Shown one piece after another: positions 26,170 through 35,581 of a stretch of 64,000 nucleotides of DNA (position 1 is its first letter; each line of letters opens with the position of its first letter). Under the pieces are notes generated by a model. The model saw only the letters and a list, made by a program, of their open reading frames with translations. It was not told where the DNA came from and did not search any database. Origin of the DNA: Nostoc foliaceum FACHB-393 (lineage in GTDB: Bacteria; Cyanobacteriota; Cyanobacteriia; Cyanobacteriales; Nostocaceae); NCBI RefSeq assembly GCF_014698505.1, contig NZ_JACJTD010000034.1, positions 20,851 through 84,850 on the forward strand. Reading direction: 5' to 3'. The position numbers were made by a program, and so were the translations under genes.

Positions 26170-26790
26170 CTAAGCAATTGTATTTACAACGAAATTTCGT
26201 AGCACCTCTAACGTTTGTGGATTTATTTCATGCCCCATATCAAATTCGTGGTATTCTACTGCCACTGCTAGAGACTTGAGAGTTTCTCGTGCCTTCAAAG
26301 CAGCTTGCAGGGGCACAACTTCATCATATCTCCCGTGGCTGATTAAAGTAGGTGGAATCCCACTTTGATCTGCCTTTAGTGCGTCAGGATGTAAATATCC
26401 GCTCATGACAACTAAGCCTGCTAAGGGCAATTTTGAGCCGACATCTAAAGTCATCGCTCCGCCTTGAGAAAATCCACTCAAAATTGTGCGTGACAAAGGT
26501 ACGCCAGTGGTACTTTCTAAAGATTGTAAGAAATCTGTTAGCAGTTGCCGACTTTCTGTCAATCCTTGATACATATTTTCCACCCTCAGGTCATACCATG
26601 CCCTCCCTACAGGGGAATAGGGATAAGGATAAGGTGCATCAGGTAATACAAATTGGTAATTAGGTAAGTTGAGCAAGGGTAACAATGATGCTACATCCTC
26701 AGCATTAGCTCCCCAACCATGCAAAGTGACAATTAAGCCTGCGGGGGGTTGAGAAGTTTCTCTCTTAACGGTAATAGATTGTAAAGACAG
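26170..26790 (-). CDS. Phospholipase/carboxylesterase-type alpha/beta hydrolase with apparent CTG start
   Basis: A serine hydrolase of the LYPLA/YpfH group: oxyanion block VTLHGWGANAEDV, nucleophile GFSQGGAM, Asp in GRYDEVVP and His in DMGHEI. The family fold needs the strand before HGWG, but the first ordinary start (TTG 26724) begins inside it. Upstream, the frame remains open and reads LSLQSITVKRETSQPPAGLI; CTG at 26790 stands exactly 7 bases after a perfect AGGAG, and no ATG, GTG or TTG is available between the upstream stop and conserved sequence. I therefore call CTG the start (206 residues). An ATG-to-CTG mutation is the alternative. Confidence 0.75.
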   Translation of the reverse strand: MSLQSITVKRETSQPPAGLIVTLHGWGANAEDVASLLPLLNLPNYQFVLPDAPYPYPYSPVGRAWYDLRVENMYQGLTESRQLLTDFLQSLESTTGVPLSRTILSGFSQGGAMTLDVGSKLPLAGLVVMSGYLHPDALKADQSGIPPTLISHGRYDEVVPLQAALKARETLKSLAVAVEYHEFDMGHEINPQTLEVLRNFVVNTIA

Positions 26791-27004
26791 AGGTTTACTC
26801 CTAAAATTTTACTCTTTTAATAGATCCTATCTGCTTGCCCAAAAAATACCTACGTCGTTATGGTGCTAGCAAGCAAAAGCCAGATGGTAATTTTGTCTGA
26901 AAACATTTTTTACCAATTTATATACAAGAATAATTCCTATCTATAAATTATTCGCTTTTAGCCATTTTTTTAATCTAATACAAATAATTATCAATTACTT
27001 TTTA

Positions 27005-27023
27005 GATGATTATTCTCATGAAT
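27005..27023. promoter_or_regulatory. Candidate Fur box
   Basis: GATGATTATTCTCATGAAT matches the 19-bp Fur consensus at 12 positions by eye and lies about 320 bp upstream of a ferric iron importer. Other AT-rich near-matches nearby (GGATAATTAATTATCC at 27035-27050) are equally plausible. Distance to the gene is large, so this is weak. Confidence 0.25.
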
Positions 27024-27101
27024 GTCATTCATATGGATAATTAATTATCCTAACAACTAAATAGCTTCTATAGGACTAGTATTTGATTTTTGAAAAGATA
27101 C

Positions 27102-27179
27102 GTAGGGTGCGTTAGCGACAGCGTAACGCACCATTCTTAAGGCTTTGGTGCGTTACGGCTTACGCCTAACACACCCTAC
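27102..27179. repeat. Inverted-repeat element with GTAGGGTG(C/T)GTTA ends
   Basis: The left arm GTAGGGTGCGTTAGCGAC and the right arm, which ends CCTAACACACCCTAC, are inverted copies. An inner GCGTAACGCACC...GGTGCGTTACGG pair extends the fold. This is a widespread cyanobacterial palindromic repeat type without coding capacity. Confidence 0.75.
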
Positions 27180-27346
27180 AAATACTTAGATTTTTTCAGA
27201 AATAAAATATGATTCCTATATCTATTGAATTAGTAAAATATCTTAGTCTGATTTTACATTAAAATGTCACTATGCAAGCTTACTAAATTAATAGTAATAT
27301 ATTTCAATAAACTTATTAATAGTGTGTGTTTTACTGGAGAAAACTT

Positions 27347-28423
27347 ATGAAGCGCCGCAAATTTGTCTATATAGTGGGACTAGCAACTGCTAGTGGTGGA
27401 TTAGCGATCGCTTGTAATTCTAATCAAACTCCCACAGATACTGCCCAATCGCCATCAACGCAGGCTACACCAGCTACGGCTGCTAGCGGTGTATTAGAAA
27501 AAGAGCTAGTAATCTACTCAGGACGCAACGAAAAACTCATTGGTGAGCTTATCAAACAATTTGAGCAACAAACCAATGCTAAGGTACAAGTCCGCTACGG
27601 CGATACTGCTGAGTTAGCATCAGCAATTTTGGAAGAAGGGGCAAACAGTCCCGCAGATGTCTTCTTTGCCCAAGATGCTAGCGCCCTTGGAGCTATTCAA
27701 AAAGCAAATAGAGCAGTAGAGTTACCAACATCTCTTCTCAATCAAGTAGATAATACCTACCGTTCACCAGAGGGGAAATGGCTAGGTATTTCGGGGAGAG
27801 TGCGGACAGTAGATTACAATTCTAAATCAGTAAAACCGGGGGAATTACCATCGTCTATTTTTGGCTTTACTGAACCGAAGTGGAAAGGTAAAATTGGCTG
27901 GGCACCTACAAATGGTTCCTTTCAATCCTTTGTCACCGCTTTACGAGTTGCAGAAGGAGAAGACAAAGCTAGGCAATGGTTAGAAGGTATTAAAGCTAAC
28001 AATGCTAAAGTTTATCCTAATAATACTGCGATCGTAGAAGCCTTATCTCGCGGCGAAATTGCTGTGGGATTTGTCAATCATTATTATCTAGAACGAGTCA
28101 AACAAGATAATCCTCAAGTTCCTGTGGAGCATCATTTTACCGATGATGTGGGTTCCTTGGTAAATGTTGCAGGTGTAGCAATTCTTAACAGCACTAAACA
28201 TCCGAATATTGCTCAAAAGTTTGTCGAATTCATGCTGAATGAAAATGCCCAAAATTACTTTGCTAATCAAACCTATGAGTATCCTCTAACTTCGGCTGTT
28301 GCACCCAAAGGTAAACTAAAATCTCTCCAACAAATTAAAAAACAAACTCAAAAAATTGATTTAAGTAATCTGAGCGATTTAGAGACAACACTCAAGCTCA
28401 TGCAGCAAGTACAAGTTATATAA
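27347..28423 (+). CDS. futA: Ferric iron ABC transporter substrate-binding lipoprotein (FutA/IdiA type)
   Basis: A 358-residue periplasmic iron-binding protein. It starts MKRRKFVYIVGLATASGG with a twin-arginine-like RR and a lipobox LAIAC (Cys near residue 23), so it is a lipoprotein. After a Thr/Ala/Pro-rich linker comes LVIYSGRNEKLIGELIKQFE, typical of FutA, RYGDTAEL, and the Tyr-rich iron-ligand region FVNHYYLERVKQDNP. It delivers Fe(III) to the permease encoded downstream. GGAG lies 8 bases before ATG 27347; a GTG at 27326 is rejected. It is first of a four-gene cluster. Confidence 0.93.
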   Translation: MKRRKFVYIVGLATASGGLAIACNSNQTPTDTAQSPSTQATPATAASGVLEKELVIYSGRNEKLIGELIKQFEQQTNAKVQVRYGDTAELASAILEEGANSPADVFFAQDASALGAIQKANRAVELPTSLLNQVDNTYRSPEGKWLGISGRVRTVDYNSKSVKPGELPSSIFGFTEPKWKGKIGWAPTNGSFQSFVTALRVAEGEDKARQWLEGIKANNAKVYPNNTAIVEALSRGEIAVGFVNHYYLERVKQDNPQVPVEHHFTDDVGSLVNVAGVAILNSTKHPNIAQKFVEFMLNENAQNYFANQTYEYPLTSAVAPKGKLKSLQQIKKQTQKIDLSNLSDLETTLKLMQQVQVI

Positions 28424-28578
28424 CTTGCTATTGGCTGGAATGCATCTGACAAAGGTAGGAAAAATCTAAATTTTTTGAGAAAGTTTGTTGCTTACCAGTA
28501 CAGGTTAATGGTAAAGGTTGAGAATACCAAGATTATTGCAAAAACTTCCTGGTAAGTATTAAGGTGGAGGATTGGAAA

Positions 28579-29589
28579 TTGAAAAGTTTACCATTGCTGA
28601 AAGTTTCAGCATTAGCTCTAGCTGTAACGCTCGGTTGGGGAATCGGGGTGGCTGTAAATGCCCAAACAAAAACCCTCGTAATCTATTCAGGTAGAGAAGA
28701 AAAACTAATTGGCCCCTTAATAGAGAAAGCAAAAAAAGACTTGAATCAGGATATTCAAGTGCGTTATGGCGATACTGCTGAATTAGCGATCGCACTTTTG
28801 GAAGAAGGGAAAAATAGCCGTACAGACTTGTTTTTTGCTCAAGATGCTGGTGCTTTAGGCACTTTGGAGAAAAAACAGGTAACACTACCAATAGCCTCTA
28901 AACTGCTAAACAAGGTTGATTCCCGCTTTCGTTCTGCTAAAGGGCATTGGCTAGGAATTTCCGGTCGCGCTCGTGTCATTGACTACAACACCAAGTTAGT
29001 TAAACAAGGGGAACTACCGACATCAATTTCGCAGTTAACAGAACCGAAATGGCGCGGTAAAGTCGGCTGGGCACCCACAAACGGCTCATTTCAGTCATTT
29101 GTTACGGCAATGCGAGTCTTAGATGGCGATGCAAAGACTCTCCAATGGCTCAAAGCGATGAAAGCTAATGGTGTCAAAGATTACGGTAAAAATTCTGCGA
29201 TCGTTGAAGCTGTGGGACGTGGAGAAGTTCATCTTGGTTTAGTGAATAATTACTATTTGTATCGCTTCAAAAAAGATAATCCGAACTTTCCTGTTGCCCA
29301 CCACTACACAAGCAAAGATGCAGGATCAATGATTAATGTGGCAGGAGTAGCTATTACGAAAACCACAGATCAAAAAGCTGATGTAGAAGCTTTAATTGAT
29401 TATCTGCTCAAACAGAGTTCACAAAATTACTTTGCTCAAGAAACTAACGAGTATCCTTTAGTCAAAGGAATCGCAGCGCCATCAAAACAAGTACCAATCA
29501 GTAAGCTAAATCCACCCAATGTTAACTTGACAGATTTAGATGATTTGCCAGCAACGTTGAATTTATTACAGCAGGCAGGAGTTTTGTAA
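28579..29589 (+). CDS. futA: Ferric iron ABC transporter substrate-binding protein, second copy
   Basis: A close paralogue of the preceding protein over its whole mature length (LVIYSGREEKLIGPLIEK, RYGDTAELAIALLEEGK, GWAPTNGSFQSFVTAMRV, LVNNYYLYRFKKDNP). It has an ordinary Sec signal ending near GVAVNAQ and no lipobox, so it should be free in the periplasm, unlike the first copy. The likely start is TTG 28579, 8 bases after GGAGG; GTG 28564 overlaps that site. It ends four bases before the permease start, so expression is coupled to the permease. The pair resembles FutA1/FutA2. Confidence 0.92.
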   Translation: MKSLPLLKVSALALAVTLGWGIGVAVNAQTKTLVIYSGREEKLIGPLIEKAKKDLNQDIQVRYGDTAELAIALLEEGKNSRTDLFFAQDAGALGTLEKKQVTLPIASKLLNKVDSRFRSAKGHWLGISGRARVIDYNTKLVKQGELPTSISQLTEPKWRGKVGWAPTNGSFQSFVTAMRVLDGDAKTLQWLKAMKANGVKDYGKNSAIVEAVGRGEVHLGLVNNYYLYRFKKDNPNFPVAHHYTSKDAGSMINVAGVAITKTTDQKADVEALIDYLLKQSSQNYFAQETNEYPLVKGIAAPSKQVPISKLNPPNVNLTDLDDLPATLNLLQQAGVL

Positions 29590-29592
29590 CAG

Positions 29593-31230
29593 TTGAAAGC
29601 GGTTCGCCCTCCATTATTTCTCACATTATCGGCAGCGGTAGTGGCAGTTGCCATTGCCCTGCCATTACTATACTTAGTAATTCGCACCGCAGGTATTGGC
29701 GGGGAAGAGTTCTGGGAATTGATTTCTCGTCCCCGCAATATTATGGTTTTTTTCAACAGTGCAGCGATGGCGGCAACGGTGACGTTATTTTCCACACTAA
29801 TTGCCGTACCATTGGCGTTTTTAACTGTGCGGACAGACTTACCAGGAAGACGTTTTTGGTTAGTGGCAACAACATTACCCTTAGCTGTTCCTAGCTATGT
29901 AGGCAGTTTTGCGCTGATTGCAACTTTGGCACCACGAGGTAGCTTTTTGCAGCTGTTGCTTCAACCATTAGGAGTAGAAGAATTACCTTCAATTTATGGT
30001 TTTCCTGGGACAGTTTTGGCAATCACTTTGTTTACCTATCCCTATATGCTGCTGAGTGTGCGTTCTGGATTGCAAGGTATTGATCCATCTCTAGAAGAAG
30101 CATCTCGTAGTTTGGGCTATGGTAGTAGAGAAACCTTTTTTAAGGTAGTTTTGCCACAGTTGAAACCATCACTGATTGCAGGTGGATTATTAGTAGCTTT
30201 GTATGCTTTGCGCGACTTTGGTACACCTTCGCTGATGCGCTTTGATGCCTTTACACGGGCAATTTTTTTACAATATAAAACTAGCTTTAATCGGAACTCA
30301 GCCGCAGCCTTATCTTTGATGTTGGTGACATTAGTACTGCTGATTTTGTGGTTAGAATATCGAATGCGATCGCGTGCAGCTTATTATAGTCGTGGTTCCG
30401 CTTCTCTACGTCCACCAAAAATTGTCAAATTGGGAATTTGGAAATGGCCAGCTTTCGGCTTTTGTCTGCTAATCACTAGCTTTGGTGTAGTTTTACCAGT
30501 AGGTATCACCCTATTTTGGCTGATTCGCGGACTTAACGGTGGCTATACTTTCCCCAATTTATTCCCCACCATTCTCAACTCCATTGGCGCGGCTGGATTA
30601 GCGGCTTTAGCTACCACCATCTTTGCTTTACCAGTAGCAATTTTAGCAGTCAGATTTCCAAGTAAAATCACCGCCATAATTGAACGCTGTTCTTATATAG
30701 GTTTTGGAGTTCCGGGAATAGTTGTTGCCTTATCTTTGGTATTTTTTGGTGCCAACTATTTGCCAGCACTGTACCAAACTCTGCCGATGCTGATATTTGC
30801 ATATTTAGTTTTATTTTTACCGCAATCAGTGGGAACAGTCCGCAGTTCGCTTTTGCAAGTCAATCCCCAGCTAGAAGAATCAGCCCGTAGTTTAGGTAGG
30901 AATGCTTGGCAAACTTTAAGAGAAGTTACCCTACCTCTGGTACAACCAGGTGTGTTGAGTGGTGCGGTGCTGGTATTTCTCACAGCGATTAAAGAACTAC
31001 CCGCCACAATGCTGTTAGCGCCTATTGGCTTTAGTACTTTAGCAATGCAAATTTGGCAAGCTACAGAAAATGTAGATTTTGCCGATGCGGCGGCGGCTTC
31101 ATTAGCTATGCTACTAGTTTCTATGGGTTCAACTTTATTGGTGCTATCTCAAGAGAACGTCAAAAAAGAGCAAGTCTTGAAGGAGGTAGGAGGCAGGGGA
31201 CAGGGGGCAGAAGGAGTAAATCACTTATAG
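29593..31230 (+). CDS. futB: Ferric iron ABC transporter permease (two-domain, FutB type)
   Basis: A 545-residue permease with two fused halves, each carrying an EAA-type loop: EEASRSLGYGSRETFFKVVLP (first part LEEASRSLGYGSRE) and LEESARSLGRNAWQ in the second half, separated by membrane helices. About a dozen hydrophobic segments are visible. The start is TTG at 29593, four bases after the preceding stop with no clear ribosome site, so translation is probably coupled. The last 17 or so residues (GGRGQGAEGVNHL) are encoded by a GGCAGGGGACAGGGGGCAG-type low-complexity repeat, which looks like repeat sequence captured at the 3' end of the gene. Confidence 0.93.
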   Translation: MKAVRPPLFLTLSAAVVAVAIALPLLYLVIRTAGIGGEEFWELISRPRNIMVFFNSAAMAATVTLFSTLIAVPLAFLTVRTDLPGRRFWLVATTLPLAVPSYVGSFALIATLAPRGSFLQLLLQPLGVEELPSIYGFPGTVLAITLFTYPYMLLSVRSGLQGIDPSLEEASRSLGYGSRETFFKVVLPQLKPSLIAGGLLVALYALRDFGTPSLMRFDAFTRAIFLQYKTSFNRNSAAALSLMLVTLVLLILWLEYRMRSRAAYYSRGSASLRPPKIVKLGIWKWPAFGFCLLITSFGVVLPVGITLFWLIRGLNGGYTFPNLFPTILNSIGAAGLAALATTIFALPVAILAVRFPSKITAIIERCSYIGFGVPGIVVALSLVFFGANYLPALYQTLPMLIFAYLVLFLPQSVGTVRSSLLQVNPQLEESARSLGRNAWQTLREVTLPLVQPGVLSGAVLVFLTAIKELPATMLLAPIGFSTLAMQIWQATENVDFADAAAASLAMLLVSMGSTLLVLSQENVKKEQVLKEVGGRGQGAEGVNHL

Positions 31231-31290
31231 AATTCGACCCCTTAATTTGAAGCTTTTCAAGTAATTGAACTATACTACTTCTCACTCCCT

Positions 31291-32331
31291 ATGCAACAAG
31301 TAATTTTAGATTTACAAAATGTCACCAAGCGGTTTGCAGAAAGTGCCTTCCCTGCTGTAGATAACGTATCTTTGACGTTGCAGCAAGGAGATATATTAGG
31401 ATTGCTTGGCCCATCTGGTTGTGGTAAAACTACCCTGTTGCGAATGATTGCTGGTTTTGAGCGATCGCAAGCAGGAGAAATTAAAATTGGTGGGCAGATA
31501 GTTTGCGATAATTCTACTTGCATCCCAGCTGAACAGCGCGACATCGGTGTTGTTTTTCAAGATTATGCCCTGTTTCCCCATTTAAATGTGGCAGAAAATG
31601 TGGCTTTTGGGTTGAAACATTTCAGTAAACAGCAAATACAAAAACGGATAGCCGAAGTCATTACTTTGGTGAGACTCGAAGGCTTAGAAAAACGTTACCC
31701 TTACGAACTCTCAGGTGGACAGCAGCAGAGGGTTGCACTCGCCCGCGCTTTAGCACCCCAACCCCAACTCATGCTTTTAGATGAACCCTTAAGCAATCTT
31801 GATATTCAAGTTAGATTGCGTTTGCGAGAAGAAATACGCGACATCCTCAAAGCAGCGGGTACTTCAGCAATTTTTGTTACCCACGACCAAGAAGAAGCAT
31901 TAGCTATTTCAGATATAGTGGGTGTCATGCACCAAGGACATTTAGAGCAACTAGGCACACCAGAAGAAATTTATACTCATCCAGCATCAAGATTCGTTGC
32001 CGAATTTGTCACTCAAGCTAACTTCCTTCCCGCCTATCGCCAAGGTAATTTATGGAAAACAGAAATTGGTAGTTTTGAGTTAACAGCAAACCACATCGAT
32101 GATAGTGGTGAAATCATGATCCGCCAAGAAGACTTTATATTAAAGCCAGCCACAGATGCGCCCGTAGTCGTCCGCACCCGACGATTTTTAGGACGTGAGT
32201 ACCAATATTGTTTACAAACTCCATCTGGTAAAGAACTCCATGCGCGGACACTGAAAGATATAGCGTTACCTGTGGGTACGAGAGTAGAGTTATCTATAGC
32301 CAGTGATACTATAAAGTTTTTTCCGCAGTAG
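31291..32331 (+). CDS. futC: Ferric iron ABC transporter ATP-binding protein
   Basis: A 346-residue ABC ATPase with Walker A GPSGCGKTT (40-48), signature LSGGQ (140-144), Walker B MLLDEP (161-166) and a C-terminal regulatory region as in FbpC/FutC proteins. It powers Fe(III) import with the permease upstream; the 60-bp gap and shared strand place it in the same operon. The C-terminal domain (about 245-346) is a TOBE-like fold. Confidence 0.93.
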   Translation: MQQVILDLQNVTKRFAESAFPAVDNVSLTLQQGDILGLLGPSGCGKTTLLRMIAGFERSQAGEIKIGGQIVCDNSTCIPAEQRDIGVVFQDYALFPHLNVAENVAFGLKHFSKQQIQKRIAEVITLVRLEGLEKRYPYELSGGQQQRVALARALAPQPQLMLLDEPLSNLDIQVRLRLREEIRDILKAAGTSAIFVTHDQEEALAISDIVGVMHQGHLEQLGTPEEIYTHPASRFVAEFVTQANFLPAYRQGNLWKTEIGSFELTANHIDDSGEIMIRQEDFILKPATDAPVVVRTRRFLGREYQYCLQTPSGKELHARTLKDIALPVGTRVELSIASDTIKFFPQ

Positions 32332-32841
32332 ATTTTGCTGTTAAATCGCAGATTGTACGCGCCACAAAAGAGCGTAGATGCCATTATTTTAGAGTAGGGG
32401 CACGGCAGTGCCGTGCCCCTACACCTGGCGATATAATGTTGTACCGCATCTGAGTGGGAACCGCTATACATATCTGCAATGACTGTAGCTAATTGTCAAA
32501 AGATGATGTGTGATTACCTATTTGGAGTTTAGTAATTGCACGAAATCCACCGCTATAGTAGCGACTTGATCACAGTCGCTACTATAGCAGTTCTCGAATT
32601 GCGAATTGGTTTAATTACCGCTCTCATCTAAGTACTCAATACTTAGTACTTAGTCGCTTTAAAGATCGCAATATTTGACTGTTAAAATCTACAGGTGCAG
32701 CTAACTAAACGTTTTGTTGTTTTGCTAGAAGTGGTATATTGGCACTTGACCCGGCCGAGTACAAACTATGCATAAGCCCACAGGACAGGAAACTCGAAGT
32801 ATTGTACTCAGTACTACAGGACAGGAAGGGGAAGTGGGCAG
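32332..32841. other. Intergenic region with a truncated repeat
   Basis: No gene seen. It contains the right part of a TATAGCGGTTC element, an inverted pair TAGTAGCGACT...AGTCGCTACTATAGC near 32560-32587, and a direct repeat ACAGGACAGGAA at about 32779 and 32817. The promoter of the kinase downstream is not identifiable. Confidence 0.5.
32394..32468. repeat. Truncated TATAGCGGTTC-family element (right part)
   Basis: It runs from the central palindrome GGGGCACGGCAGTGCCG to the right terminal repeat GGGAACCGCTATA. The left terminal repeat is missing. It lies downstream of futC. Confidence 0.8.
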
Positions 32842-35475
32842 ATGAACAAAAATCTTGAGCAAAGTGGTGTTTTTTCCCTGTTTAAAGGCGTACCCCTGCG
32901 TCGCATTCTGGTAGCGTTGTTTCTGCTGCAAATCTTGCTAGCTGTAGGATTAACTACATACTTATCAATCAGCAATGGGCAAAAAGCAGTCAATGAGGTA
33001 GCCAGCGAATTACGTCATGAAGTCGCCAATCGGGTTGAGCAGAATTTACAGGCTTATCTCTCAACCCCGCGCCAAGTACTACGCAGTAATCAAAATGTGA
33101 TTGACATCGGGTTGCTGAAGATGGAAAATCTGGCAACCTGGGAGTCATACTTAATAAAACAGTTAGAGATTTTTCCTGATGCAATTGCCTTAACGGCAAG
33201 TAATGAACAGCAAGAACACCTAGCGGTGGAAAAGCTCAACGATCGCCAATTTTTGCTCAGAAAAGCCGACAAGTCAACTGGGTACGACCTCTACACTTAC
33301 AAAATTGATCGTCAAGGTCAACGTACCCAACTACCAGAGGTGATTAAAAACTATGATGCGCGATCGCGTCCTGATTATCAAGCAGCAGTTACCGCCAAAA
33401 AATTCAGCTTTAATCAGATATTTACACCCCTCACTGAACCAACACTTCTAATTAGTGCATCTCAACCTATATATAACCCCCAAGGTCAGTTACTCGGAGT
33501 CAACAGCACTCTAACTTACATATCACAAATTGGGGATTTGCTGCAAAATATTAAAGTTGGCAAGTCTGGGCAAATTTTTATTATCGAGCGATCGGGGCTA
33601 TTAGTAGCAAGTTCTACAACAGAAGAACCATTCCGTTTACAAAATGGTAAACCCATTAGGTTAGCAGCTTCCCAAAGCAGGAATTCTTTTACTCAAGCAA
33701 CCGCTAAATATTTAGAAACTAAATTTAGTAACTTAGACCAAATTAACAGTTTACAGCAACTAAATTTCTCCTTTGACGGCAAACGGCAATTTTTAGAAGT
33801 TAGACCGTTACAGGGCAAACCAAATATCAATTGGTTGATAATAGTGGCTGTCCCAGAAGCAGATTTTATGGGACAAATTGATCGCAATACTCAAACCACA
33901 ATTTTTCTTTGTCTGGGAGTATTGGGATTAGCTATTTTATTGGGAATTATCACCGCCCGTTGGATAACTCAGCCTATTCTATACTTCAGCACGGCAACAA
34001 AAGATTTAGCCAATTTTCCCAATGGCGAAGACTCAGTGGTGATAGTACAAGGTATTAAAGAACTAGAGATGCTGGGTGGATCTTTCAACGAGATGATGCA
34101 GCAATTACGCAAAACCTTTACTGCACAGACTACCAAAAATGAAGAGTTAGAATTGCAACTTCAGCAGCGAACTCAAGAATTACAGCAAGAGATTCAAAAA
34201 GGTAGTAACAGCGAGCAAAAACTGTGCCAGCATAATCGAGTACTAGCAGAACTGGCAAATCACAGATCAATTTCAGAAGGAAATCTGGAAACAGCATTCA
34301 AAATCATCACCGAGAAAGCAGCGAATGCTTTAGAAATAGAACGAGTCAGTGTGTGGTTATTCAATGGCGAACGCACCAAACTACAATGTATAAGTCTCTA
34401 CGAACGTAGTAATCAGAGACATTCGGCGGGTTTAGAACGCAACCTTGCAGATTATTTAATCTACTTTAAAGCTTTAGCATCTGCCCGTACCATCATTGTC
34501 ACCGATACTCGCACCGATCCACGGGTACAAGAATTAAGGGATGAATTACTAGAACCAAATAACATCCTATCTCTAATTAATACTTCCATTTGGGTTGGGG
34601 GTGAAGTTGTAGGAACGGTATTGTATGAGCAAGTTGGTATTCCCCGGACATGGGAATTGAGTGAGCAAAACTTCGTTAGTTCAATAACTGAATTTGCCGC
34701 CCTAACTTTAGAAGTATGCGATCGCAAACGGGCAGAATCTGCTCTGCGTGAGGCTAAAGAAGCTGCCGAAGTGGCAAATCGTGCCAAAAGCACCTTTTTG
34801 AGAAACATCAACCATGAACTGAGGAATCCCTTAGGCTCCATTCTTGGAATCACAGAAGCACTCCAAGAAGGAGTGTACGGCCCTGTAACTGAACAACAGC
34901 GCCAGTTCTTAAATACCCTCGAATCCAGCGGTAAGAATTTACTAGAATTGATTAATCAAATTCTTGAGCTTACCGACATTGAATCCAAAAAGATAAAACT
35001 GCAACTAGCTCCCATTTCGATCCAAGGATTGTGTGACTCTAGTCTAAGTTTTGTCAAACATTTAGCGTTTCAGAAAAATATCCAACTGAGTCTACAAATA
35101 CCTGAAGAACTCGAACCCATCCAAGTTGATGAGCGTCGTATTCGCCAAGTATTTATTAACCTATTAACTAACGCGATCAAGTTTACTCACGACGGAGGCA
35201 AAGTTTGGATTGAAGTCCAACCAACTTCCACAAATGAATATATCTTTATCAGCGTGGTTGATACAGGTATTGGTATGCTTTCCGATGACCTTTTCCAATT
35301 ATTTCAACCTTTTGTGCAAGTTGAAAATCCCTCCACCAGTCCTTCCGCAGGCACTGGTTTAGGATTAGTAATAGTGCAAAAAATTGTCGAGTTACACGGT
35401 GGTAAAGTCCATGCCGAAAGTCAGCTAGGCAAAGGTAGTCGATTTACAATCAAACTCCCTTGGAAAAAGGTCTAA
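32842..35475 (+). CDS. Sensor histidine kinase (dCache, HAMP, GAF, HisKA, HATPase)
   Basis: An 877-residue membrane kinase. A first helix (about 20-41), a periplasmic double Cache sensor (about 45-345), a second helix (about 352-376), HAMP (about 375-430), coiled coil, and a GAF domain (about 468-626). The kinase core follows with NINHELRNPLGSILGITEAL and phospho-acceptor His658, then NLLTNAIKF, DTGIGM and GTGLGLVI in the ATPase. There is no receiver, so a separate response regulator is needed and none is adjacent. Cache sensors commonly bind small organic ligands outside the membrane, here unknown. Monocistronic. Confidence 0.92.
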   Translation: MNKNLEQSGVFSLFKGVPLRRILVALFLLQILLAVGLTTYLSISNGQKAVNEVASELRHEVANRVEQNLQAYLSTPRQVLRSNQNVIDIGLLKMENLATWESYLIKQLEIFPDAIALTASNEQQEHLAVEKLNDRQFLLRKADKSTGYDLYTYKIDRQGQRTQLPEVIKNYDARSRPDYQAAVTAKKFSFNQIFTPLTEPTLLISASQPIYNPQGQLLGVNSTLTYISQIGDLLQNIKVGKSGQIFIIERSGLLVASSTTEEPFRLQNGKPIRLAASQSRNSFTQATAKYLETKFSNLDQINSLQQLNFSFDGKRQFLEVRPLQGKPNINWLIIVAVPEADFMGQIDRNTQTTIFLCLGVLGLAILLGIITARWITQPILYFSTATKDLANFPNGEDSVVIVQGIKELEMLGGSFNEMMQQLRKTFTAQTTKNEELELQLQQRTQELQQEIQKGSNSEQKLCQHNRVLAELANHRSISEGNLETAFKIITEKAANALEIERVSVWLFNGERTKLQCISLYERSNQRHSAGLERNLADYLIYFKALASARTIIVTDTRTDPRVQELRDELLEPNNILSLINTSIWVGGEVVGTVLYEQVGIPRTWELSEQNFVSSITEFAALTLEVCDRKRAESALREAKEAAEVANRAKSTFLRNINHELRNPLGSILGITEALQEGVYGPVTEQQRQFLNTLESSGKNLLELINQILELTDIESKKIKLQLAPISIQGLCDSSLSFVKHLAFQKNIQLSLQIPEELEPIQVDERRIRQVFINLLTNAIKFTHDGGKVWIEVQPTSTNEYIFISVVDTGIGMLSDDLFQLFQPFVQVENPSTSPSAGTGLGLVIVQKIVELHGGKVHAESQLGKGSRFTIKLPWKKV

Positions 35476-35507
35476 TAATGGCGAGTAGAGAGCATAGTTT
35501 ACTATTT

Positions 35508-35536
35508 CCTCGTTCCCATACAGAGTATGGGAATGC
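35508..35536. repeat. Dispersed palindrome, CCTCGTTCCCA family
   Basis: CCTCGTTCCCATAC, a 3-base loop, GTATGGGAATGC. It is in the same family as 16799-16827 and 36297-36325. It sits between the convergent kinase and small-protein genes and may serve as a terminator. Confidence 0.7.
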
Positions 35537-35581
35537 ATTCATTGAGTCTCTGACTCAATTCTGACTCAATTTACCAACAAT

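Larger units (their letters stand above)
26791..27346. other. Intergenic region upstream of the iron importer
   Basis: The 556-bp gap between divergent genes is AT-rich. It includes a candidate Fur-like site at 27005-27023 and an inverted-repeat element at 27102-27179. The last 160 bases are strongly AT-rich and should hold the futA promoter. No gene seen. Confidence 0.6.
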
